Source of the DNA: an uncultured Phocaeicola sp.
Lineage (GTDB): Bacteria; Bacteroidota; Bacteroidia; Bacteroidales; Bacteroidaceae
DNA: 40,359 nt
Reading direction: 5' to 3'
NCBI GenBank assembly: GCA_944320605.1
Contig: CALUIE010000019.1
Coordinates: 1 to 40,359 of the forward strand
Positions 25,760-35,400 of this stretch are shown here, piece by piece. Below the pieces are notes generated by a model. The model had not been told where the DNA came from and searched no databases. It saw only the letters and a list, made by a program, of their open reading frames with translations. Both the position numbers and the translations under genes were made by a program. Within the stretch, counting starts at the first letter, position 1, and each line of letters opens with the position of its first letter.

Positions 25760-27694
25760 TTAATTTTCTTTTTTATCCAAAACAGAATATTTAGAGTTCT
25801 GACTTATGAACTCTGGTATTATTTCTTTCATAAGTTTAACCGTTCCCATTCTGTCAACCTGCCGTGCCAGATCTACAAGTTTCTGGATGGCATCAGTTAT
25901 TTCCTCATATTTATACTCACGCACATGAGCACGGAATATCTTTTCGTTTGTAGTAGGCAATGTATTTTCTTTAGACGCCAACAGTTCCTCAAAAAGTTTC
26001 TCACCCGGTCGTAAACCGGTATATACAATATTAATATCCTTATCCGGAACAAGGCCGGAAAGCTCTATCATCCTCTTTGCCAAATCAGCTATCCTTACCG
26101 GCGTTCCCATATCAAAAACAAATATTTCGTTACCATTACCCATAGCTGCAGCCTCAAGAACCAACCTGCACGCTTCGGGTATCGTCATAAAGTATCGGAT
26201 TATATCAGGATGGGTCACTGTGACAGGACCTCCTTTCATTATCTGCTCCCTGAAACGCGGAATAACAGAACCGTTACTTCCAAGCACATTCCCGAAACGT
26301 GTTGTAATAAAACGTGTATTCCCTTTTATATCACCCTTTGCTATCGCCATGCTCAGACTTTGGACATAAACTTCCGCAATACGTTTTGTAGCTCCCATGA
26401 CATTGGTAGGATTGACAGCCTTGTCTGTAGAAACCATGACAAACTTATTTACTCCATATTCCACAGCCTTGTCTGCCAACAGTTTTGTGCCATACACATT
26501 TGTCACCACTGCCTCACAAGGATTTTCCTCCATCAGCGGTACATGCTTATATGCCGCGGCATGAAAAACAATCTCCGGATGATGTTTCCTGAATATGTAA
26601 TCAAGGCGGTTGGCAGAACGGACATCACCAACAATTGGATAAAATTCCAGGTTATTACATTTTTCCTCCAATTCCAGACGTATGTTATGCATTGGAGTCT
26701 CTGCAGAATCAAACAAGACCAATTTCTTAATTCCGAACTTACACAACTGACGGCATAATTCACTACCGATAGAACCTGCTGCTCCGGTAACCAGAACCGA
26801 CTTGCCTTCAAGACAAGAAGATATCTCATCCATATTAATATTTATCTCATCGCGCCCCAACAAATCCTCTATCTTCACCTCCGGTATATGGTGTATTGAT
26901 TGCGTACCTTGAGACGGATCCACAACATCTGCCTTCGGGAGAAGAAGCATTTTTACACCCATTCTCTCACAATAGCGCACCAGGCGCTCAGACTCATCAT
27001 CAAGATCCTGGCGATTGGTAAACAAGACGTATTTTATCTTCTTTGCATTGACCAAACGACTGAAAGACTCGAAATTAGGAACTGTATATTGGGTATAATT
27101 TCCTGCACGGAGGACACTGAATTTGCCTATCAGGATATAACCTTCGACCGAATATAGGCCTAACCTGCTGAATATGGCGCCACTCAAGGTTATAGGAGTA
27201 TCGCCACCTATATAAATCAGCATCTTGTCACGTTGGCGTATATTCGTATTATATAAAATATAACGGTATGTGACAAGAATCATAACACGGAACAATACAA
27301 AGAGTGCAAAAGTCAGCATCAAGTCCGTGAAAGCACCTATCGTTATAAAACGGATACTCGTTCCTGTTAGGAAATATGCTGTGACAGGAATCATCAAAGC
27401 AACCTTTATAAGAGCGGACAAAGCTATACGTCCTGCCTCGGCTATTGTGGAATGACGTATGACACCCTTATAAGTACTACAGGATAATAACCCGATAGAG
27501 CTGGCCAACAATGAGAAAAAAATGATTTCTAAATGCATGACTGGTTGCAGTTCCCGATGCAAAGCGTACGCCACGAACAGCAATGCCAGATAAGACGATG
27601 TCAGCGACAGCATCAAATCCAAAAGAAAAATCAGCCATCTGTTGACATATCTTGTTTTATGCAACAACAGTTTTAAGAAATTAGATAAGTCCAT
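25760..27694 (-). CDS. PglF/CapD-type membrane-bound UDP-GlcNAc 4,6-dehydratase
   Basis: This is a full-length (644 residues) membrane dehydratase/epimerase of the CapD/WbpM/PglF family. Four hydrophobic helices lie in the first 145 residues, then a first Rossmann-like domain, then the SDR domain with VTGAAGSIGSELC (302-314). VSTDKAVNPTNVMGATKR (421-438) carries the altered catalytic motif of inverting and retaining dehydratases, with Lys in the usual place. These enzymes convert UDP-GlcNAc to UDP-4-keto-6-deoxy-GlcNAc. With the PglE- and PglC-like genes of the same operon it gives the first step of a bacillosamine- or QuiNAc4N-type priming sugar. It follows upxY by 75 bases. Confidence 0.9.
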   Translation of the reverse strand: MDLSNFLKLLLHKTRYVNRWLIFLLDLMLSLTSSYLALLFVAYALHRELQPVMHLEIIFFSLLASSIGLLSCSTYKGVIRHSTIAEAGRIALSALIKVALMIPVTAYFLTGTSIRFITIGAFTDLMLTFALFVLFRVMILVTYRYILYNTNIRQRDKMLIYIGGDTPITLSGAIFSRLGLYSVEGYILIGKFSVLRAGNYTQYTVPNFESFSRLVNAKKIKYVLFTNRQDLDDESERLVRYCERMGVKMLLLPKADVVDPSQGTQSIHHIPEVKIEDLLGRDEININMDEISSCLEGKSVLVTGAAGSIGSELCRQLCKFGIKKLVLFDSAETPMHNIRLELEEKCNNLEFYPIVGDVRSANRLDYIFRKHHPEIVFHAAAYKHVPLMEENPCEAVVTNVYGTKLLADKAVEYGVNKFVMVSTDKAVNPTNVMGATKRIAEVYVQSLSMAIAKGDIKGNTRFITTRFGNVLGSNGSVIPRFREQIMKGGPVTVTHPDIIRYFMTIPEACRLVLEAAAMGNGNEIFVFDMGTPVRIADLAKRMIELSGLVPDKDINIVYTGLRPGEKLFEELLASKENTLPTTNEKIFRAHVREYKYEEITDAIQKLVDLARQVDRMGTVKLMKEIIPEFISQNSKYSVLDKKEN

Positions 27695-27769
27695 ATTGTA
27701 TTTGTAATTTAATTCATTGTTTTAGCATAGCATGAAGCATAATTCCATTTCTCAAAAACAATTATTATT

Positions 27770-28402
27770 CTATAATTCCTCAAATGCTTCATTCGTTATT
27801 CCACTTATTGCAACAGTAATGTTCCCGAATTTTGTAACAAGACATTTTTCACGCGAAATACGCACTATATACCCTTCAGTACCCTTTAATATACCTGTAA
27901 CAATCTTTACATGGGTATTTCCAACAGAATAATACTCAAACGGTTTATCAAGGACTCTTATTCCACGGTTTTCCAAGGCAGAGAGTTTCATAAAAGATTG
28001 CATATCGTTATTCCTTATGGCTGCAACACTGTTGGTCGCTCGATCTGTCGCAAGATACAAACCTGGAAAATTTTCATTCAGGAAAAATTGTATATCAAGC
28101 ATTCTACCCTGAATGAATAAAAGACCAGGTATTGTAGGCTTTTCAACCATCCTGATATGTCCTTCTTTTTTAGAATAAGACATCGTTTTATGTATAAATA
28201 TATTAAACTTTTTTTCTAATTTGGTTTTCACCTTCTCCAATCGTGAATGGTGAACAAAAATATAATACCAAAACGAATCATCCGTATCTCCGGATATAAG
28301 AATATTTCCCGAGCCGCTTACATTATTCAGTTCGGGCAATACATTGTCTCCTTCGACAGCAGATGAAATATCTGAACTATACAGTGACCTCGATTCTTTC
28401 AT
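27770..28402 (-). CDS. upxY: UpxY-family NusG paralogue, capsule operon antiterminator
   Basis: This is the first gene of the capsule operon, 210 residues. The NGN domain begins at FWYYIFVHHSRLEKVKTKLEK (near residue 44). A KOW domain closes the protein, with VKIVTGILKGTEGYIVRIS and ending CLVTKFGNITVAISGITN, close to the UpxY consensus. UpxY proteins act on the leader of their own capsule operon and allow RNA polymerase to pass early termination. Here the N-terminus carries about 40 additional Ser/Asp/Asn-rich residues before the NGN domain, longer than I expect for UpxY. There is no UpxZ gene next to it. No other start codon is open near the domain boundary. Confidence 0.88.
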   Translation of the reverse strand: MKESRSLYSSDISSAVEGDNVLPELNNVSGSGNILISGDTDDSFWYYIFVHHSRLEKVKTKLEKKFNIFIHKTMSYSKKEGHIRMVEKPTIPGLLFIQGRMLDIQFFLNENFPGLYLATDRATNSVAAIRNNDMQSFMKLSALENRGIRVLDKPFEYYSVGNTHVKIVTGILKGTEGYIVRISREKCLVTKFGNITVAISGITNEAFEEL

Positions 28403-28717
28403 CTGAAATATTTAAATCGCTAAATCCATATTTCTTTTAATTACAGTTTGCAAAGCATTCTATAACAAATAATAGGATTAGCTTTTGATTATACATAATT
28501 TTAATTGCAAATTAAACAATTTTCTACAGAATCAATTATGCAATTCGTAAAAAATAAAACGCATTTTTACAAAAAATCCCATTATAACGAACAATTTCAT
28601 GCGATTTCTTCAACACATCATATAAGCCAAGACACGAATAAAAACCACATTCACGGCCTTAAACCCATCAATTCTCCTTAAATTAGGATTTATAGGCTTT
28701 CATCAAAATAGGATATC

Positions 28718-28749
28718 CAAAAATAATATTTATTTTTCTAAAATACAAT
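28718..28749 (-). promoter_or_regulatory. Candidate capsule operon promoter
   Basis: The minus strand has TATTTTTG (28718..28725), matching TAnnTTTG, and ATTG at about 28746..28749, one mismatch to TTTG, 20 bases upstream. Transcription would start near 28710, leaving a leader of about 300 bases before upxY, as in other UpxY-controlled operons. Confidence 0.4.
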
Positions 28750-28833
28750 TCTTTGAACTCTTTTCAAAAACACAATTAAAAACTATTATTTTTTTGCAAA
28801 TACATAAAAACAATGTTTTTTCAATAATAATCT

Positions 28834-28864
28834 TTTGTTTTTTATAATTTTATTAATACATTTG
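28834..28864 (+). promoter_or_regulatory. Predicted promoter of the 29013-30759 operon
   Basis: TTTG (28834..28837), 19 bases, then TACATTTG (28857..28864): both elements match the Bacteroidetes consensus. The start site would be near 28870, giving a 5' leader of about 140 bases, unusually long for a simple operon. Confidence 0.65.
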
Positions 28865-28898
28865 CATAACACGGGGTGGGGTCCAGCAGAAAAAGTTC

Positions 28899-28912
28899 AA
28901 ACGAGCTCGTTT
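28899..28912. repeat. 14-base perfect palindrome in the 5' leader
   Basis: AAACGAGCTCGTTT reads the same on both strands. It lies about 30 bases after the predicted start of the plus-strand operon and is followed by a T run. It could be an operator for a dimeric repressor or the stem of a short attenuator hairpin. Confidence 0.4.
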
Positions 28913-29012
28913 TTTCCGCATCAACCCTTCACTGTATTTTGTAAGAAACCATTAAAATCAAAGGCGAAATGTGCGGCCTTAACTGCACTGTTCTTAAAAA
29001 CTTTTTTATACT

Positions 29013-29771
29013 ATGAGACTTAAACTATTTTTCTCGGCTCTGGCAGTAGCTGCCATTGCTTTGACAGGATGTAACAAACAGACTGAACTGGAAATCAACT
29101 ATGGAAAGACAGCGACTTTACAAGGTAAAGTGACAATATTCGACAAAGACAACTCAACCAGCCAAGTAGCTTCAGGCGTTAAGGTTTATGCTGAGGTTTC
29201 ATACAAAGATATGATTACAACAAGTACTACAGGTACACCAGCAGGTAAAAAAACCTTTGAGACTACTACTGATGAGAATGGTGTTTACAGCTTCGATATA
29301 CCTGTAACAGACAAACAATCTACAGGAATAAAACTATATACAGAGCTGAAAGAGATTGACGGTAAATTCTACATGGGAGAAGTAACCAACAGTACATTTG
29401 CTTTTAATACTACACAAGGAGCAATAACATACCAGAACATAAATATGTTCAGTGAAGACATGGCAGAAACAGTAATTACAGTAAAAGGTACAGTTGAAAT
29501 ATCAGGTACAAGAACTACTCCTGCAAAAGGATTTGAAGTAAATGCATCTATTAATTCTAATAATTCTAAGAAATACAAAACTACTACTAATTCCGATGGA
29601 GAATATGTATTCCAGTTGCCATATATGGCTTCAGGAAATGTAAATATAACAGTACCGAAACAAGAAGTTGATGGAAAGACTTACATTAGTAGTGGTACTA
29701 ACGCATCAATTGATGGTACTAAATTGGAATACGAAGCAAATTCAAATATCACCGTAACCGAAGAACAATAA
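29013..29771 (+). CDS. Lipoprotein with two carboxypeptidase-regulatory-like domains
   Basis: This 252-residue secreted lipoprotein has the lipobox ALTGC with lipidated C20. Two similar Ig-like beta-sandwich repeats follow: LQGKVTIFDKDNSTSQVASG to TDENGVYSFDIPV, and VKGTVEISGTRTTPAKGFEV to TNSDGEYVFQLPY. The DENGxYxFxxP pattern is typical of CarboxypepD_reg (transthyretin-like) modules that serve as extracellular stalks or binding domains. It is very Thr/Asn-rich. The downstream gene encodes an outer-membrane barrel protein 37 bases away, so the two probably form an outer-membrane pair. Its specific role is unknown. Confidence 0.8.
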   Translation: MRLKLFFSALAVAAIALTGCNKQTELEINYGKTATLQGKVTIFDKDNSTSQVASGVKVYAEVSYKDMITTSTTGTPAGKKTFETTTDENGVYSFDIPVTDKQSTGIKLYTELKEIDGKFYMGEVTNSTFAFNTTQGAITYQNINMFSEDMAETVITVKGTVEISGTRTTPAKGFEVNASINSNNSKKYKTTTNSDGEYVFQLPYMASGNVNITVPKQEVDGKTYISSGTNASIDGTKLEYEANSNITVTEEQ

Positions 29772-29808
29772 AATAAGGAATAAAAAACAAGTCTTAAAAA
29801 ACGAAATT

Positions 29809-30759
29809 ATGAAAATCAAAATATTATTAGCTTCGGCTTGCATGATGCTGGCATCCACAGCATACGTTGATGCAAAAAAGCCGGAAAAGGACTATCTGCC
29901 TAAAGCGGGAGATGTCACTATTGGAGTAAACGCTGTTCCGTTCCTGAATTATCTTGGAAACTGTTTTGGAAAACAAAGAAATAACGATATTGACCCTTCG
30001 GAGATTGGCGGTGTTCCTGCGTTCAATAAAGGTGTAATACCAGGTTTGGACAATCCAACTATGTCAATATTCGGCAAGTACTTCCTAACTGACCAGACAG
30101 CTGTAAGACTTAACGTGGGGATAGGAATCAACTCACAGACTCAAAGCAATTATGTACAGAATGACGCAGCAGTGGCAGAAAATCCGTTAAGCGTAGATCA
30201 GGTGGAAGATACTTACAAATACAGAAATTCGGGAATGTCTGTAGCTGTGGGTTACGAATGGCGAAGAGGCGGCAAACGTCTTCAAGGTTTCTGGGGCGGT
30301 CAAGCAATTCTGGCTTATTCAAACAGCAAACATTTCTTCGGATACGGAAATGCCATTACTGAAGTAAACCAAAATCCTACTGCTACTCCTTGGAATGGGA
30401 ATAACATACCTGATTTATGGATAGACGCAAATTATAATGGTAATTTCCCAAATCTCAACAACAACATCGGCGGTAACTCCCGTCTCCTTATGCAAAGCGA
30501 CGGCAGAAGCTGGACATACGGTGTAGGCGGTTTCGTTGGTGTGGAATATTACATTGCACCAAAGATTTCTATAGGTTGCGAAATGTCACTCAACCTGCTC
30601 TGGACTTCAGGAGGCAAGAAATACCAGAAATCTGAACGTTTCAATTCCGACTTCAACAGAGTGGATGAAAACACAAGATGGACAGGCAAGGGCGATTCAG
30701 GTTTCCGTTTCGGAACTCAAAACATAGGAACATCATTGTTCGTAGCGTTCAGTTTCTAA
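29809..30759 (+). CDS. Outer-membrane beta-barrel protein
   Basis: This 316-residue protein has a cleavable signal peptide (MKIKILLASACMMLASTAYVDA). The remainder shows amphipathic beta strands such as GMSVAVGYEWRRGG, GVGGFVGVEYYIAPKISIGCE and the final TSLFVAFSF, whose terminal Phe is typical for outer-membrane barrel insertion. The middle is Asn/Gly-rich (NYNGNFPNLNNNIGGNSR), as in surface loops. It is the second gene of the plus-strand operon and is followed by a strong terminator. I do not recognise a named family beyond the barrel type. Confidence 0.75.
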   Translation: MKIKILLASACMMLASTAYVDAKKPEKDYLPKAGDVTIGVNAVPFLNYLGNCFGKQRNNDIDPSEIGGVPAFNKGVIPGLDNPTMSIFGKYFLTDQTAVRLNVGIGINSQTQSNYVQNDAAVAENPLSVDQVEDTYKYRNSGMSVAVGYEWRRGGKRLQGFWGGQAILAYSNSKHFFGYGNAITEVNQNPTATPWNGNNIPDLWIDANYNGNFPNLNNNIGGNSRLLMQSDGRSWTYGVGGFVGVEYYIAPKISIGCEMSLNLLWTSGGKKYQKSERFNSDFNRVDENTRWTGKGDSGFRFGTQNIGTSLFVAFSF

Positions 30760-30760
30760 A

Positions 30761-30795
30761 AAAAAGGAGTTCGATTTTATATCGAACTCCTTTTT
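30761..30795. terminator. Strong hairpin terminator, probably bidirectional
   Basis: AAAAAGGAGTTCGAT and ATCGAACTCCTTTTT form a 15-base perfect stem with the loop TTTAT. The A run and T run on either side allow termination on both strands: for the barrel gene on the left (+) and the higA remnant on the right (-). Confidence 0.9.
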
Positions 30796-30800
30796 ATCAC

Positions 30801-30977
30801 TCATAATACAGCGGCAAGTTTACGAATCTCGTCCAAACGTTGCATAAATGTCTTGTCCTTTTTAGCGGCGCGTACATTATACCTCAACTGAAGCCGCATC
30901 AAAGTCTCAGCATCCACACCAAGTGCAGCCTCAAACATCATAGCAGTTTTTTCCGTAACAGGACGACGGGCATTCAA
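30801..30977 (-). pseudogene. 5'-truncated higA antitoxin remnant
   Basis: The minus strand encodes 58 residues ending AAVL and a TGA at 30801-30803. The segment ARRPVTEKTAMMFEAALGVD closely resembles the C-terminal half of HigA-type XRE antitoxins (NGxRPVTxxxALxFExALG). Upstream, the similarity stops at about 30977 and an in-frame TAG lies at 30999-31001. The DNA-binding helix-turn-helix half is therefore gone and no HigB toxin gene is nearby. The break coincides with the start of the Abi_2 gene region, so the 5' half was probably replaced when that gene arrived. Confidence 0.75.
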
Positions 30978-31018
30978 GCAGCAAAAGATATTTGGAATCT
31001 ATATAATAACTATACTTT

Positions 31019-31915
31019 TCATTTCCACAGTGGTTCGTTATACCATAACTTTGGAAATCCCATTGCTGCACTATCAACAATGGAATATTCAGACAAGAGT
31101 GCCTTCAAATTCCGCTTGAAGTTATTGCTTGGTCGAATTGCATCCATCAGGTAAGCCACACAACATAATTGGGCATACAGTTTTTCTTGTGAAACAGCTT
31201 TATTTTGAATCCATGGATTTTGCAACTTTTTAGGCAATTGTGGTTTCCATGGATATTTCCTGTTCCATATACGGGCATGGTGTGCTATACAGTTACGCAA
31301 TACAGACAGGCTTTTTATCCAACTTTCAAGATATAAGTGCTGGGGTAAACCAAATTCTCTTGCAATCTGCTTTTTAAGGTTGTTATCTGCTAAATTGCAA
31401 TATAGCTTTGAGAGCGTTCCGAAAGATGACACTTCCAAAGTTTTCCACGCAGGTGGATAAGGCGGTGTATCGTACTTTGCAAAATGTTCAATCAAAAAAT
31501 CTTCTTTTGAGCGTTTCAATTCTTCCTCAATATTTGAGAGGCATTTAGAAAAGATTGTTACGTTGGAGAACAATGATTCATCAGCAAACCAAAATGCGCC
31601 ACAGTTAGACGATACTATCTGGATAACTTTAGTGCGGAGAGCTATCTCAATGCTTTGTATAGCCGAAAAAATGAGAGTACGCAATTCTTTGTCAAAATTA
31701 TACAAGGTTACTACGTTCTCAAACTTACTTTTAGGCTTAAATACATGGTTCATCTTGTCGCTTTCCATAGGTTTCCAATAATTGGCCAAACGGAAATAAC
31801 TGATGATTTTCAAGCATTCAACTGCCGCTTGCTCATCATCAAACAGAAGTCCCCTGTTTTTCAACATAGACATTTGGTCGGCAATACTTATAGGCTGCTT
31901 AGTGTATGTTACCAT
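31019..31915 (-). CDS. Abi_2 family (AbiD/AbiF-like) HEPN abortive-infection protein
   Basis: This 298-residue protein matches the Abi_2 family. It begins KQPISIADQMSMLKNRGLLF, has ISYFRLANYWKPM, and near the C-terminus SVLRNCIAHHARIWNR, the R-x4-H HEPN motif (R207, H212) expected of an RNase. Abi_2 proteins are linked to phage exclusion in lactococci (AbiD, AbiF); here it would be a single-gene defence element. The start is set at the ATG 31913-31915: a perfect promoter ends near 31980, so an open frame extending to 32098 cannot be translated from it. The next ATG upstream, 31949-31951, is possible. It lies against the broken higA gene. Confidence 0.85.
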   Translation of the reverse strand: MVTYTKQPISIADQMSMLKNRGLLFDDEQAAVECLKIISYFRLANYWKPMESDKMNHVFKPKSKFENVVTLYNFDKELRTLIFSAIQSIEIALRTKVIQIVSSNCGAFWFADESLFSNVTIFSKCLSNIEEELKRSKEDFLIEHFAKYDTPPYPPAWKTLEVSSFGTLSKLYCNLADNNLKKQIAREFGLPQHLYLESWIKSLSVLRNCIAHHARIWNRKYPWKPQLPKKLQNPWIQNKAVSQEKLYAQLCCVAYLMDAIRPSNNFKRNLKALLSEYSIVDSAAMGFPKLWYNEPLWK

Positions 31916-31981
31916 AGGTGTATAAAAAATAAGTTCCGCCCTGGTACGCATTGTAAAGAGGCGTGGCGGAAATTGTTTGTG

Positions 31982-32013
31982 CAAAGGTAATGTTTTTTCA
32001 GCTGTACTGCAAA
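31982..32013 (-). promoter_or_regulatory. Predicted promoter of the Abi_2 gene
   Basis: The minus strand has TTTG (32010..32013), 20 bases, then TACCTTTG (31982..31989). Both elements are perfect. Transcription would start near 31976, about 60 bases ahead of the ATG at 31915. Confidence 0.65.
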
Positions 32014-32098
32014 CATTTCGATACTTTTCTATAAAAAAAAAAACAAATACCTTTGTACTGCTTATGATATAACCAAAATAAAAGCGTTTAATCTTCAC

Positions 32099-32417
32099 CT
32101 TTTAGAATGTACACTTAATGATGACAACCATATCTCCAACTTTTTACTTACTCAAGTTTAAATTCGTTGACCGTTGGTTCGGTTTTACCAAAACTTGTTG
32201 GTAATAAAGCTGTAAAAAAGGTAACAGCCCACCAAAAGGTGGGCTGCAAGAGCTAAAGTTTGATAGAATAGCAGATGAAATATCTTAGAAAGCTTGTGTA
32301 TTGAACTTTATCTTCTAAGTCAACTTGTCAACCGATAATTCTTTACTACTTCAGAAACTTTAATTACTTATAAAAAATTGAGTAATAATCAGTTGAAAAT
32401 ACTCCCTATTAATCAAA
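32099..32417. other. Intergenic stretch without a gene
   Basis: No supported gene is seen. It holds a GC-rich hairpin (32225..32246) and a second weaker inverted repeat TTACCAA/TTGGTAA at 32185..32204. A short open minus frame crosses both and ends with the residues NEFKLE, but it lacks a start codon. The right border is the end of the PL8 gene. It may be the far flank of the DNA that brought in the Abi_2 gene. Confidence 0.5.
32225..32246 (-). terminator. Hairpin terminator downstream of the PL8 lyase gene
   Basis: CAGCCCACC and GGTGGGCTG form a nine-base perfect stem around AAAA/TTTT. On the minus strand it is followed by TTACCTTTTTT. It lies about 170 bases after the lyase stop codon, so it would end that transcript if no closer site is used. 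Confidence 0.6.
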
Positions 32418-35400
32418 TCATTTGAAAAGTTCTATATCATAACTTGCGGCATCCTTGCAAGTGAACTTAAGCACTGTCTGTTTTTTGTCGGAAGAAACTA
32501 CTTTACAGAAAGGAGTTTCCTTTATGTTCCACTTACCTTTTACGGTTACAGTGACAGGTATCTCCTGACTTTCGTCAAACTTCCACGGACGCGAATAGAT
32601 ACTGCGCTCTTTTCTCTTTCCATTCTCGTCGAAAGCCTCGTCACTGTCTCCACGATACAATGCCAAATCTGGCTGAGCCACTGTAAGCAATAGTTTGTCC
32701 TTATTGTCCTGAACCATTACAAGACATGATGTATCCGCTTTGAGCAGAAGACCTTTTGGCAATGCGGTTTCCGGTGTCTCGAACAATACGTATGATGTCA
32801 GTTTGCCATCGGCAGTCCTTACTATGTGGGCGTTCCTGTCGCGCTGAAGGACCTTGTAGGCTGGCTTCTTCGCAAACTTGCTTAAGGCATCAATATCAGT
32901 ACGCGGTAGTACGGCATATTCATAACCTTTAGCCTTTGGAGCCTTACCGTGCGCAACCACCAATGATACCCAGTCGCCGGTTGTAGGATTAGGATTTCGC
33001 TCTCCTACGGTTGTCTGTGGGAAGTTCTTCTCGAATTTTGCCTCTGCTGCTGTCTCCTTAGACAGGTAATAACCTACACCATTAGGGTCGATAAAGGTCT
33101 TTCCGTCTGATGTGTAATCAGTCCAGTAATCTTTCATTTCAGGAGTTACAGCAGCAAGCTGGAACACTGTGGTTTCCGTTTCATACTCTTTATTGTCATT
33201 CTCGATATCAGAGCCCAAACATACTATAGTGCCATCGAAGAAATGATATGATTTCCTTGCCCTGTGCGAACCATTGTATTTGTCGTGTTCATGCAGTTTC
33301 ATACCGAAGTTTCCGTTTGTTCCTGCCTGCGAAAGTCCACCGGCAAAAGCCTCATCGGAATAAAGCATTTCTTCCATACCGGAATAAGTGTCCACATTAA
33401 GCACCACCGCACGCAACTTGTCGAATGGCAGATGAATAGATGTAGCACCCGGGAAACGGTTCCAGTCGAATCCGTTTTCCTGCCAACCTGATGTGGCGAA
33501 CGTAACGAGCTGCCCAGGTTTTCCAGTAAGAATCTGCATACTTCCATGTGCAAGGTAACGTCCGTAGAAATTGGCGTCAAGGTAATGTTCTGCAGCCCAC
33601 AGGTATCTGGAATGGCCTCTCACGACAGCAGCCCAATTGTCACGACGCTGTACGCTTACACAACCGTATCCAAGAGCTATGTTTCCCTGCGGTTCAGGTT
33701 CAGGCTTATAGCCGCTGTCTTCAAGCTGTTTTTTAAGTTTAAGTTCCAGTTTGTTTGATGTCTGTGGCAGATAATCAGGAGCGTCTTTGTCAAGAGAACC
33801 GTTGAGGGACATCAGACGAAGATATGCGGCAGCCATGTCAGGGTCAATGTTCTTCTTTCCGTCAGGAGTACCCGATATTGCCATCATGGCATATTGAATA
33901 GGAATCAACTGCCCCTTACCGTTAGGATGTCTGCCGGACATTGACAAAGCCCACTGACGCGTGTTGCAGTAGAAACGCATTGTAAGAAGAACCTTCTTAA
34001 CAGTAGCGTGTGCTTCTTCAGAAAGTCTCATGTCAGTACCGCTAAACAGATAAATCATGTTAGTTGCTCCGTCAAGTCCTCCAACAGCGTATGCAGGATA
34101 GTTATTGCAATGATGGAAAGATGCTCCATCTGCCTTGAATGAACCCATAAGTCCAGGTGCTGGGCGACATCCGTAGTCTATCCATCTGGAGAAAGAACGC
34201 AGATACTGAAGTTTCTCAGGTGTATCCTCCATTATAAGTATGCTTGCTATACGACCTTGAGTCTGCGTATTGAAAGTATCTATGTCAATACCGTTTCCTG
34301 TAGGCTTAGGATATACCTCATTGGCTATGGAATACCATCTGAGTGTGCTTTCAGCCTCCTGAAGTTTTCCTCTTTTTCTTAGAACATCCTTCATCAGGAA
34401 ATATGCCGGATACAGGCCACGCATACTGTAGCCGTAATGGTGAATGTTTCCCCAACAGCTGCCGTACGCCACTCCCTGGTCGGTGATATGGTCGTACATG
34501 GCATTGAAGATGTATTCAAGTTCTTTTTTATCCTCGTCCTTCACCGCATTGTTGTATGCTATGGCCACACGTTTCATCAGGTTGAAGTAATTGTTCATCT
34601 CCATACCTAATTTAGTGAACATATCCTTGTTCCAACCGTCTATCATGCGTTCGTATGCCTCCGCCTGGCGGACCATGAAGATAGGCATACCGCTCACCTT
34701 TCCGTTCTTATATATTATATTATATTTGGCAAACGCCTTCTTTATTGCATTGACCTCTTTCTGTGTCAGTTCCGACGGAGTATATAGCATATCGCGGAAA
34801 CGTTTTTCCATGAGCTGAATATCCTGCCTGTCTTTATCTGTCAAATCCCTAAGTTCAATATCCGGTTTCCACAATGAATGAGGATATATCTGGAGCCAAT
34901 GGCTCTTTGTTCCCTTGTTCACGAACGGTACCTGTACATCGGCTGTCTGCTGACGAGGGTCAACCTTGCTGGCTGTTATGACATGATCGAAAAACAACGT
35001 GCCTTCCGTATCCGGTGCCTGAATCCTGATTTCGTTCATACCTTCTTCCGGTGTACCCTCCATATCCCTTTCGTAGCATACCCATGCGGCACGCCATCCG
35101 GTAAAATTAATGCCGAAAGGAAATGACGTACATACCTTACCGTCTTTTAAAAACTCAAAACGGATTTTCTTGTCCTGCGCCTTTTCGTTATACACCCATA
35201 CTATAAACGCGGAAAGATAAAGATCCTTTCCTGTCGGGTCGAACTTCTCGAACTTCAAATCCTTCCTGACAGACAAGACCGCCCCGGGCTGATACTGCCA
35301 TTGCATACAATGCAGCCCATCCTTGTAATGTTCGTCATTGATACCGAGTGTACCATTGTCAGTAGTGATGAACGATGGTACGGAACCGTCTTCAAACGAC

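Larger units (their letters stand above)
28403..29012. other. Divergent 610-base intergenic regulatory region
   Basis: No credible gene is present. The region is strongly A/T-rich and holds the predicted capsule promoter (leftwards), a long upxY leader where UpxY would act, the promoter of the plus-strand operon at 29013, and a 14-base palindrome at 28899..28912. I looked for a pair of inverted repeats flanking the capsule promoter (as in invertible promoters) and saw none. Confidence 0.7.

Noticed and set aside
28403..28860. Invertible capsule promoter
   Set aside because: I looked for two matching inverted repeats on either side of the candidate promoter and found only short A/T-rich matches.
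30840..31154. Plus-strand frame of 104 codons
   Set aside because: It is antisense to the higA remnant and the end of the Abi_2 gene, both of which have clear family similarity.
31916..32098. 61-codon N-terminal extension of the Abi_2 protein
   Set aside because: A perfect promoter lies inside it, the extension starts with GTG and the family normally begins at the KQPISIADQ region.
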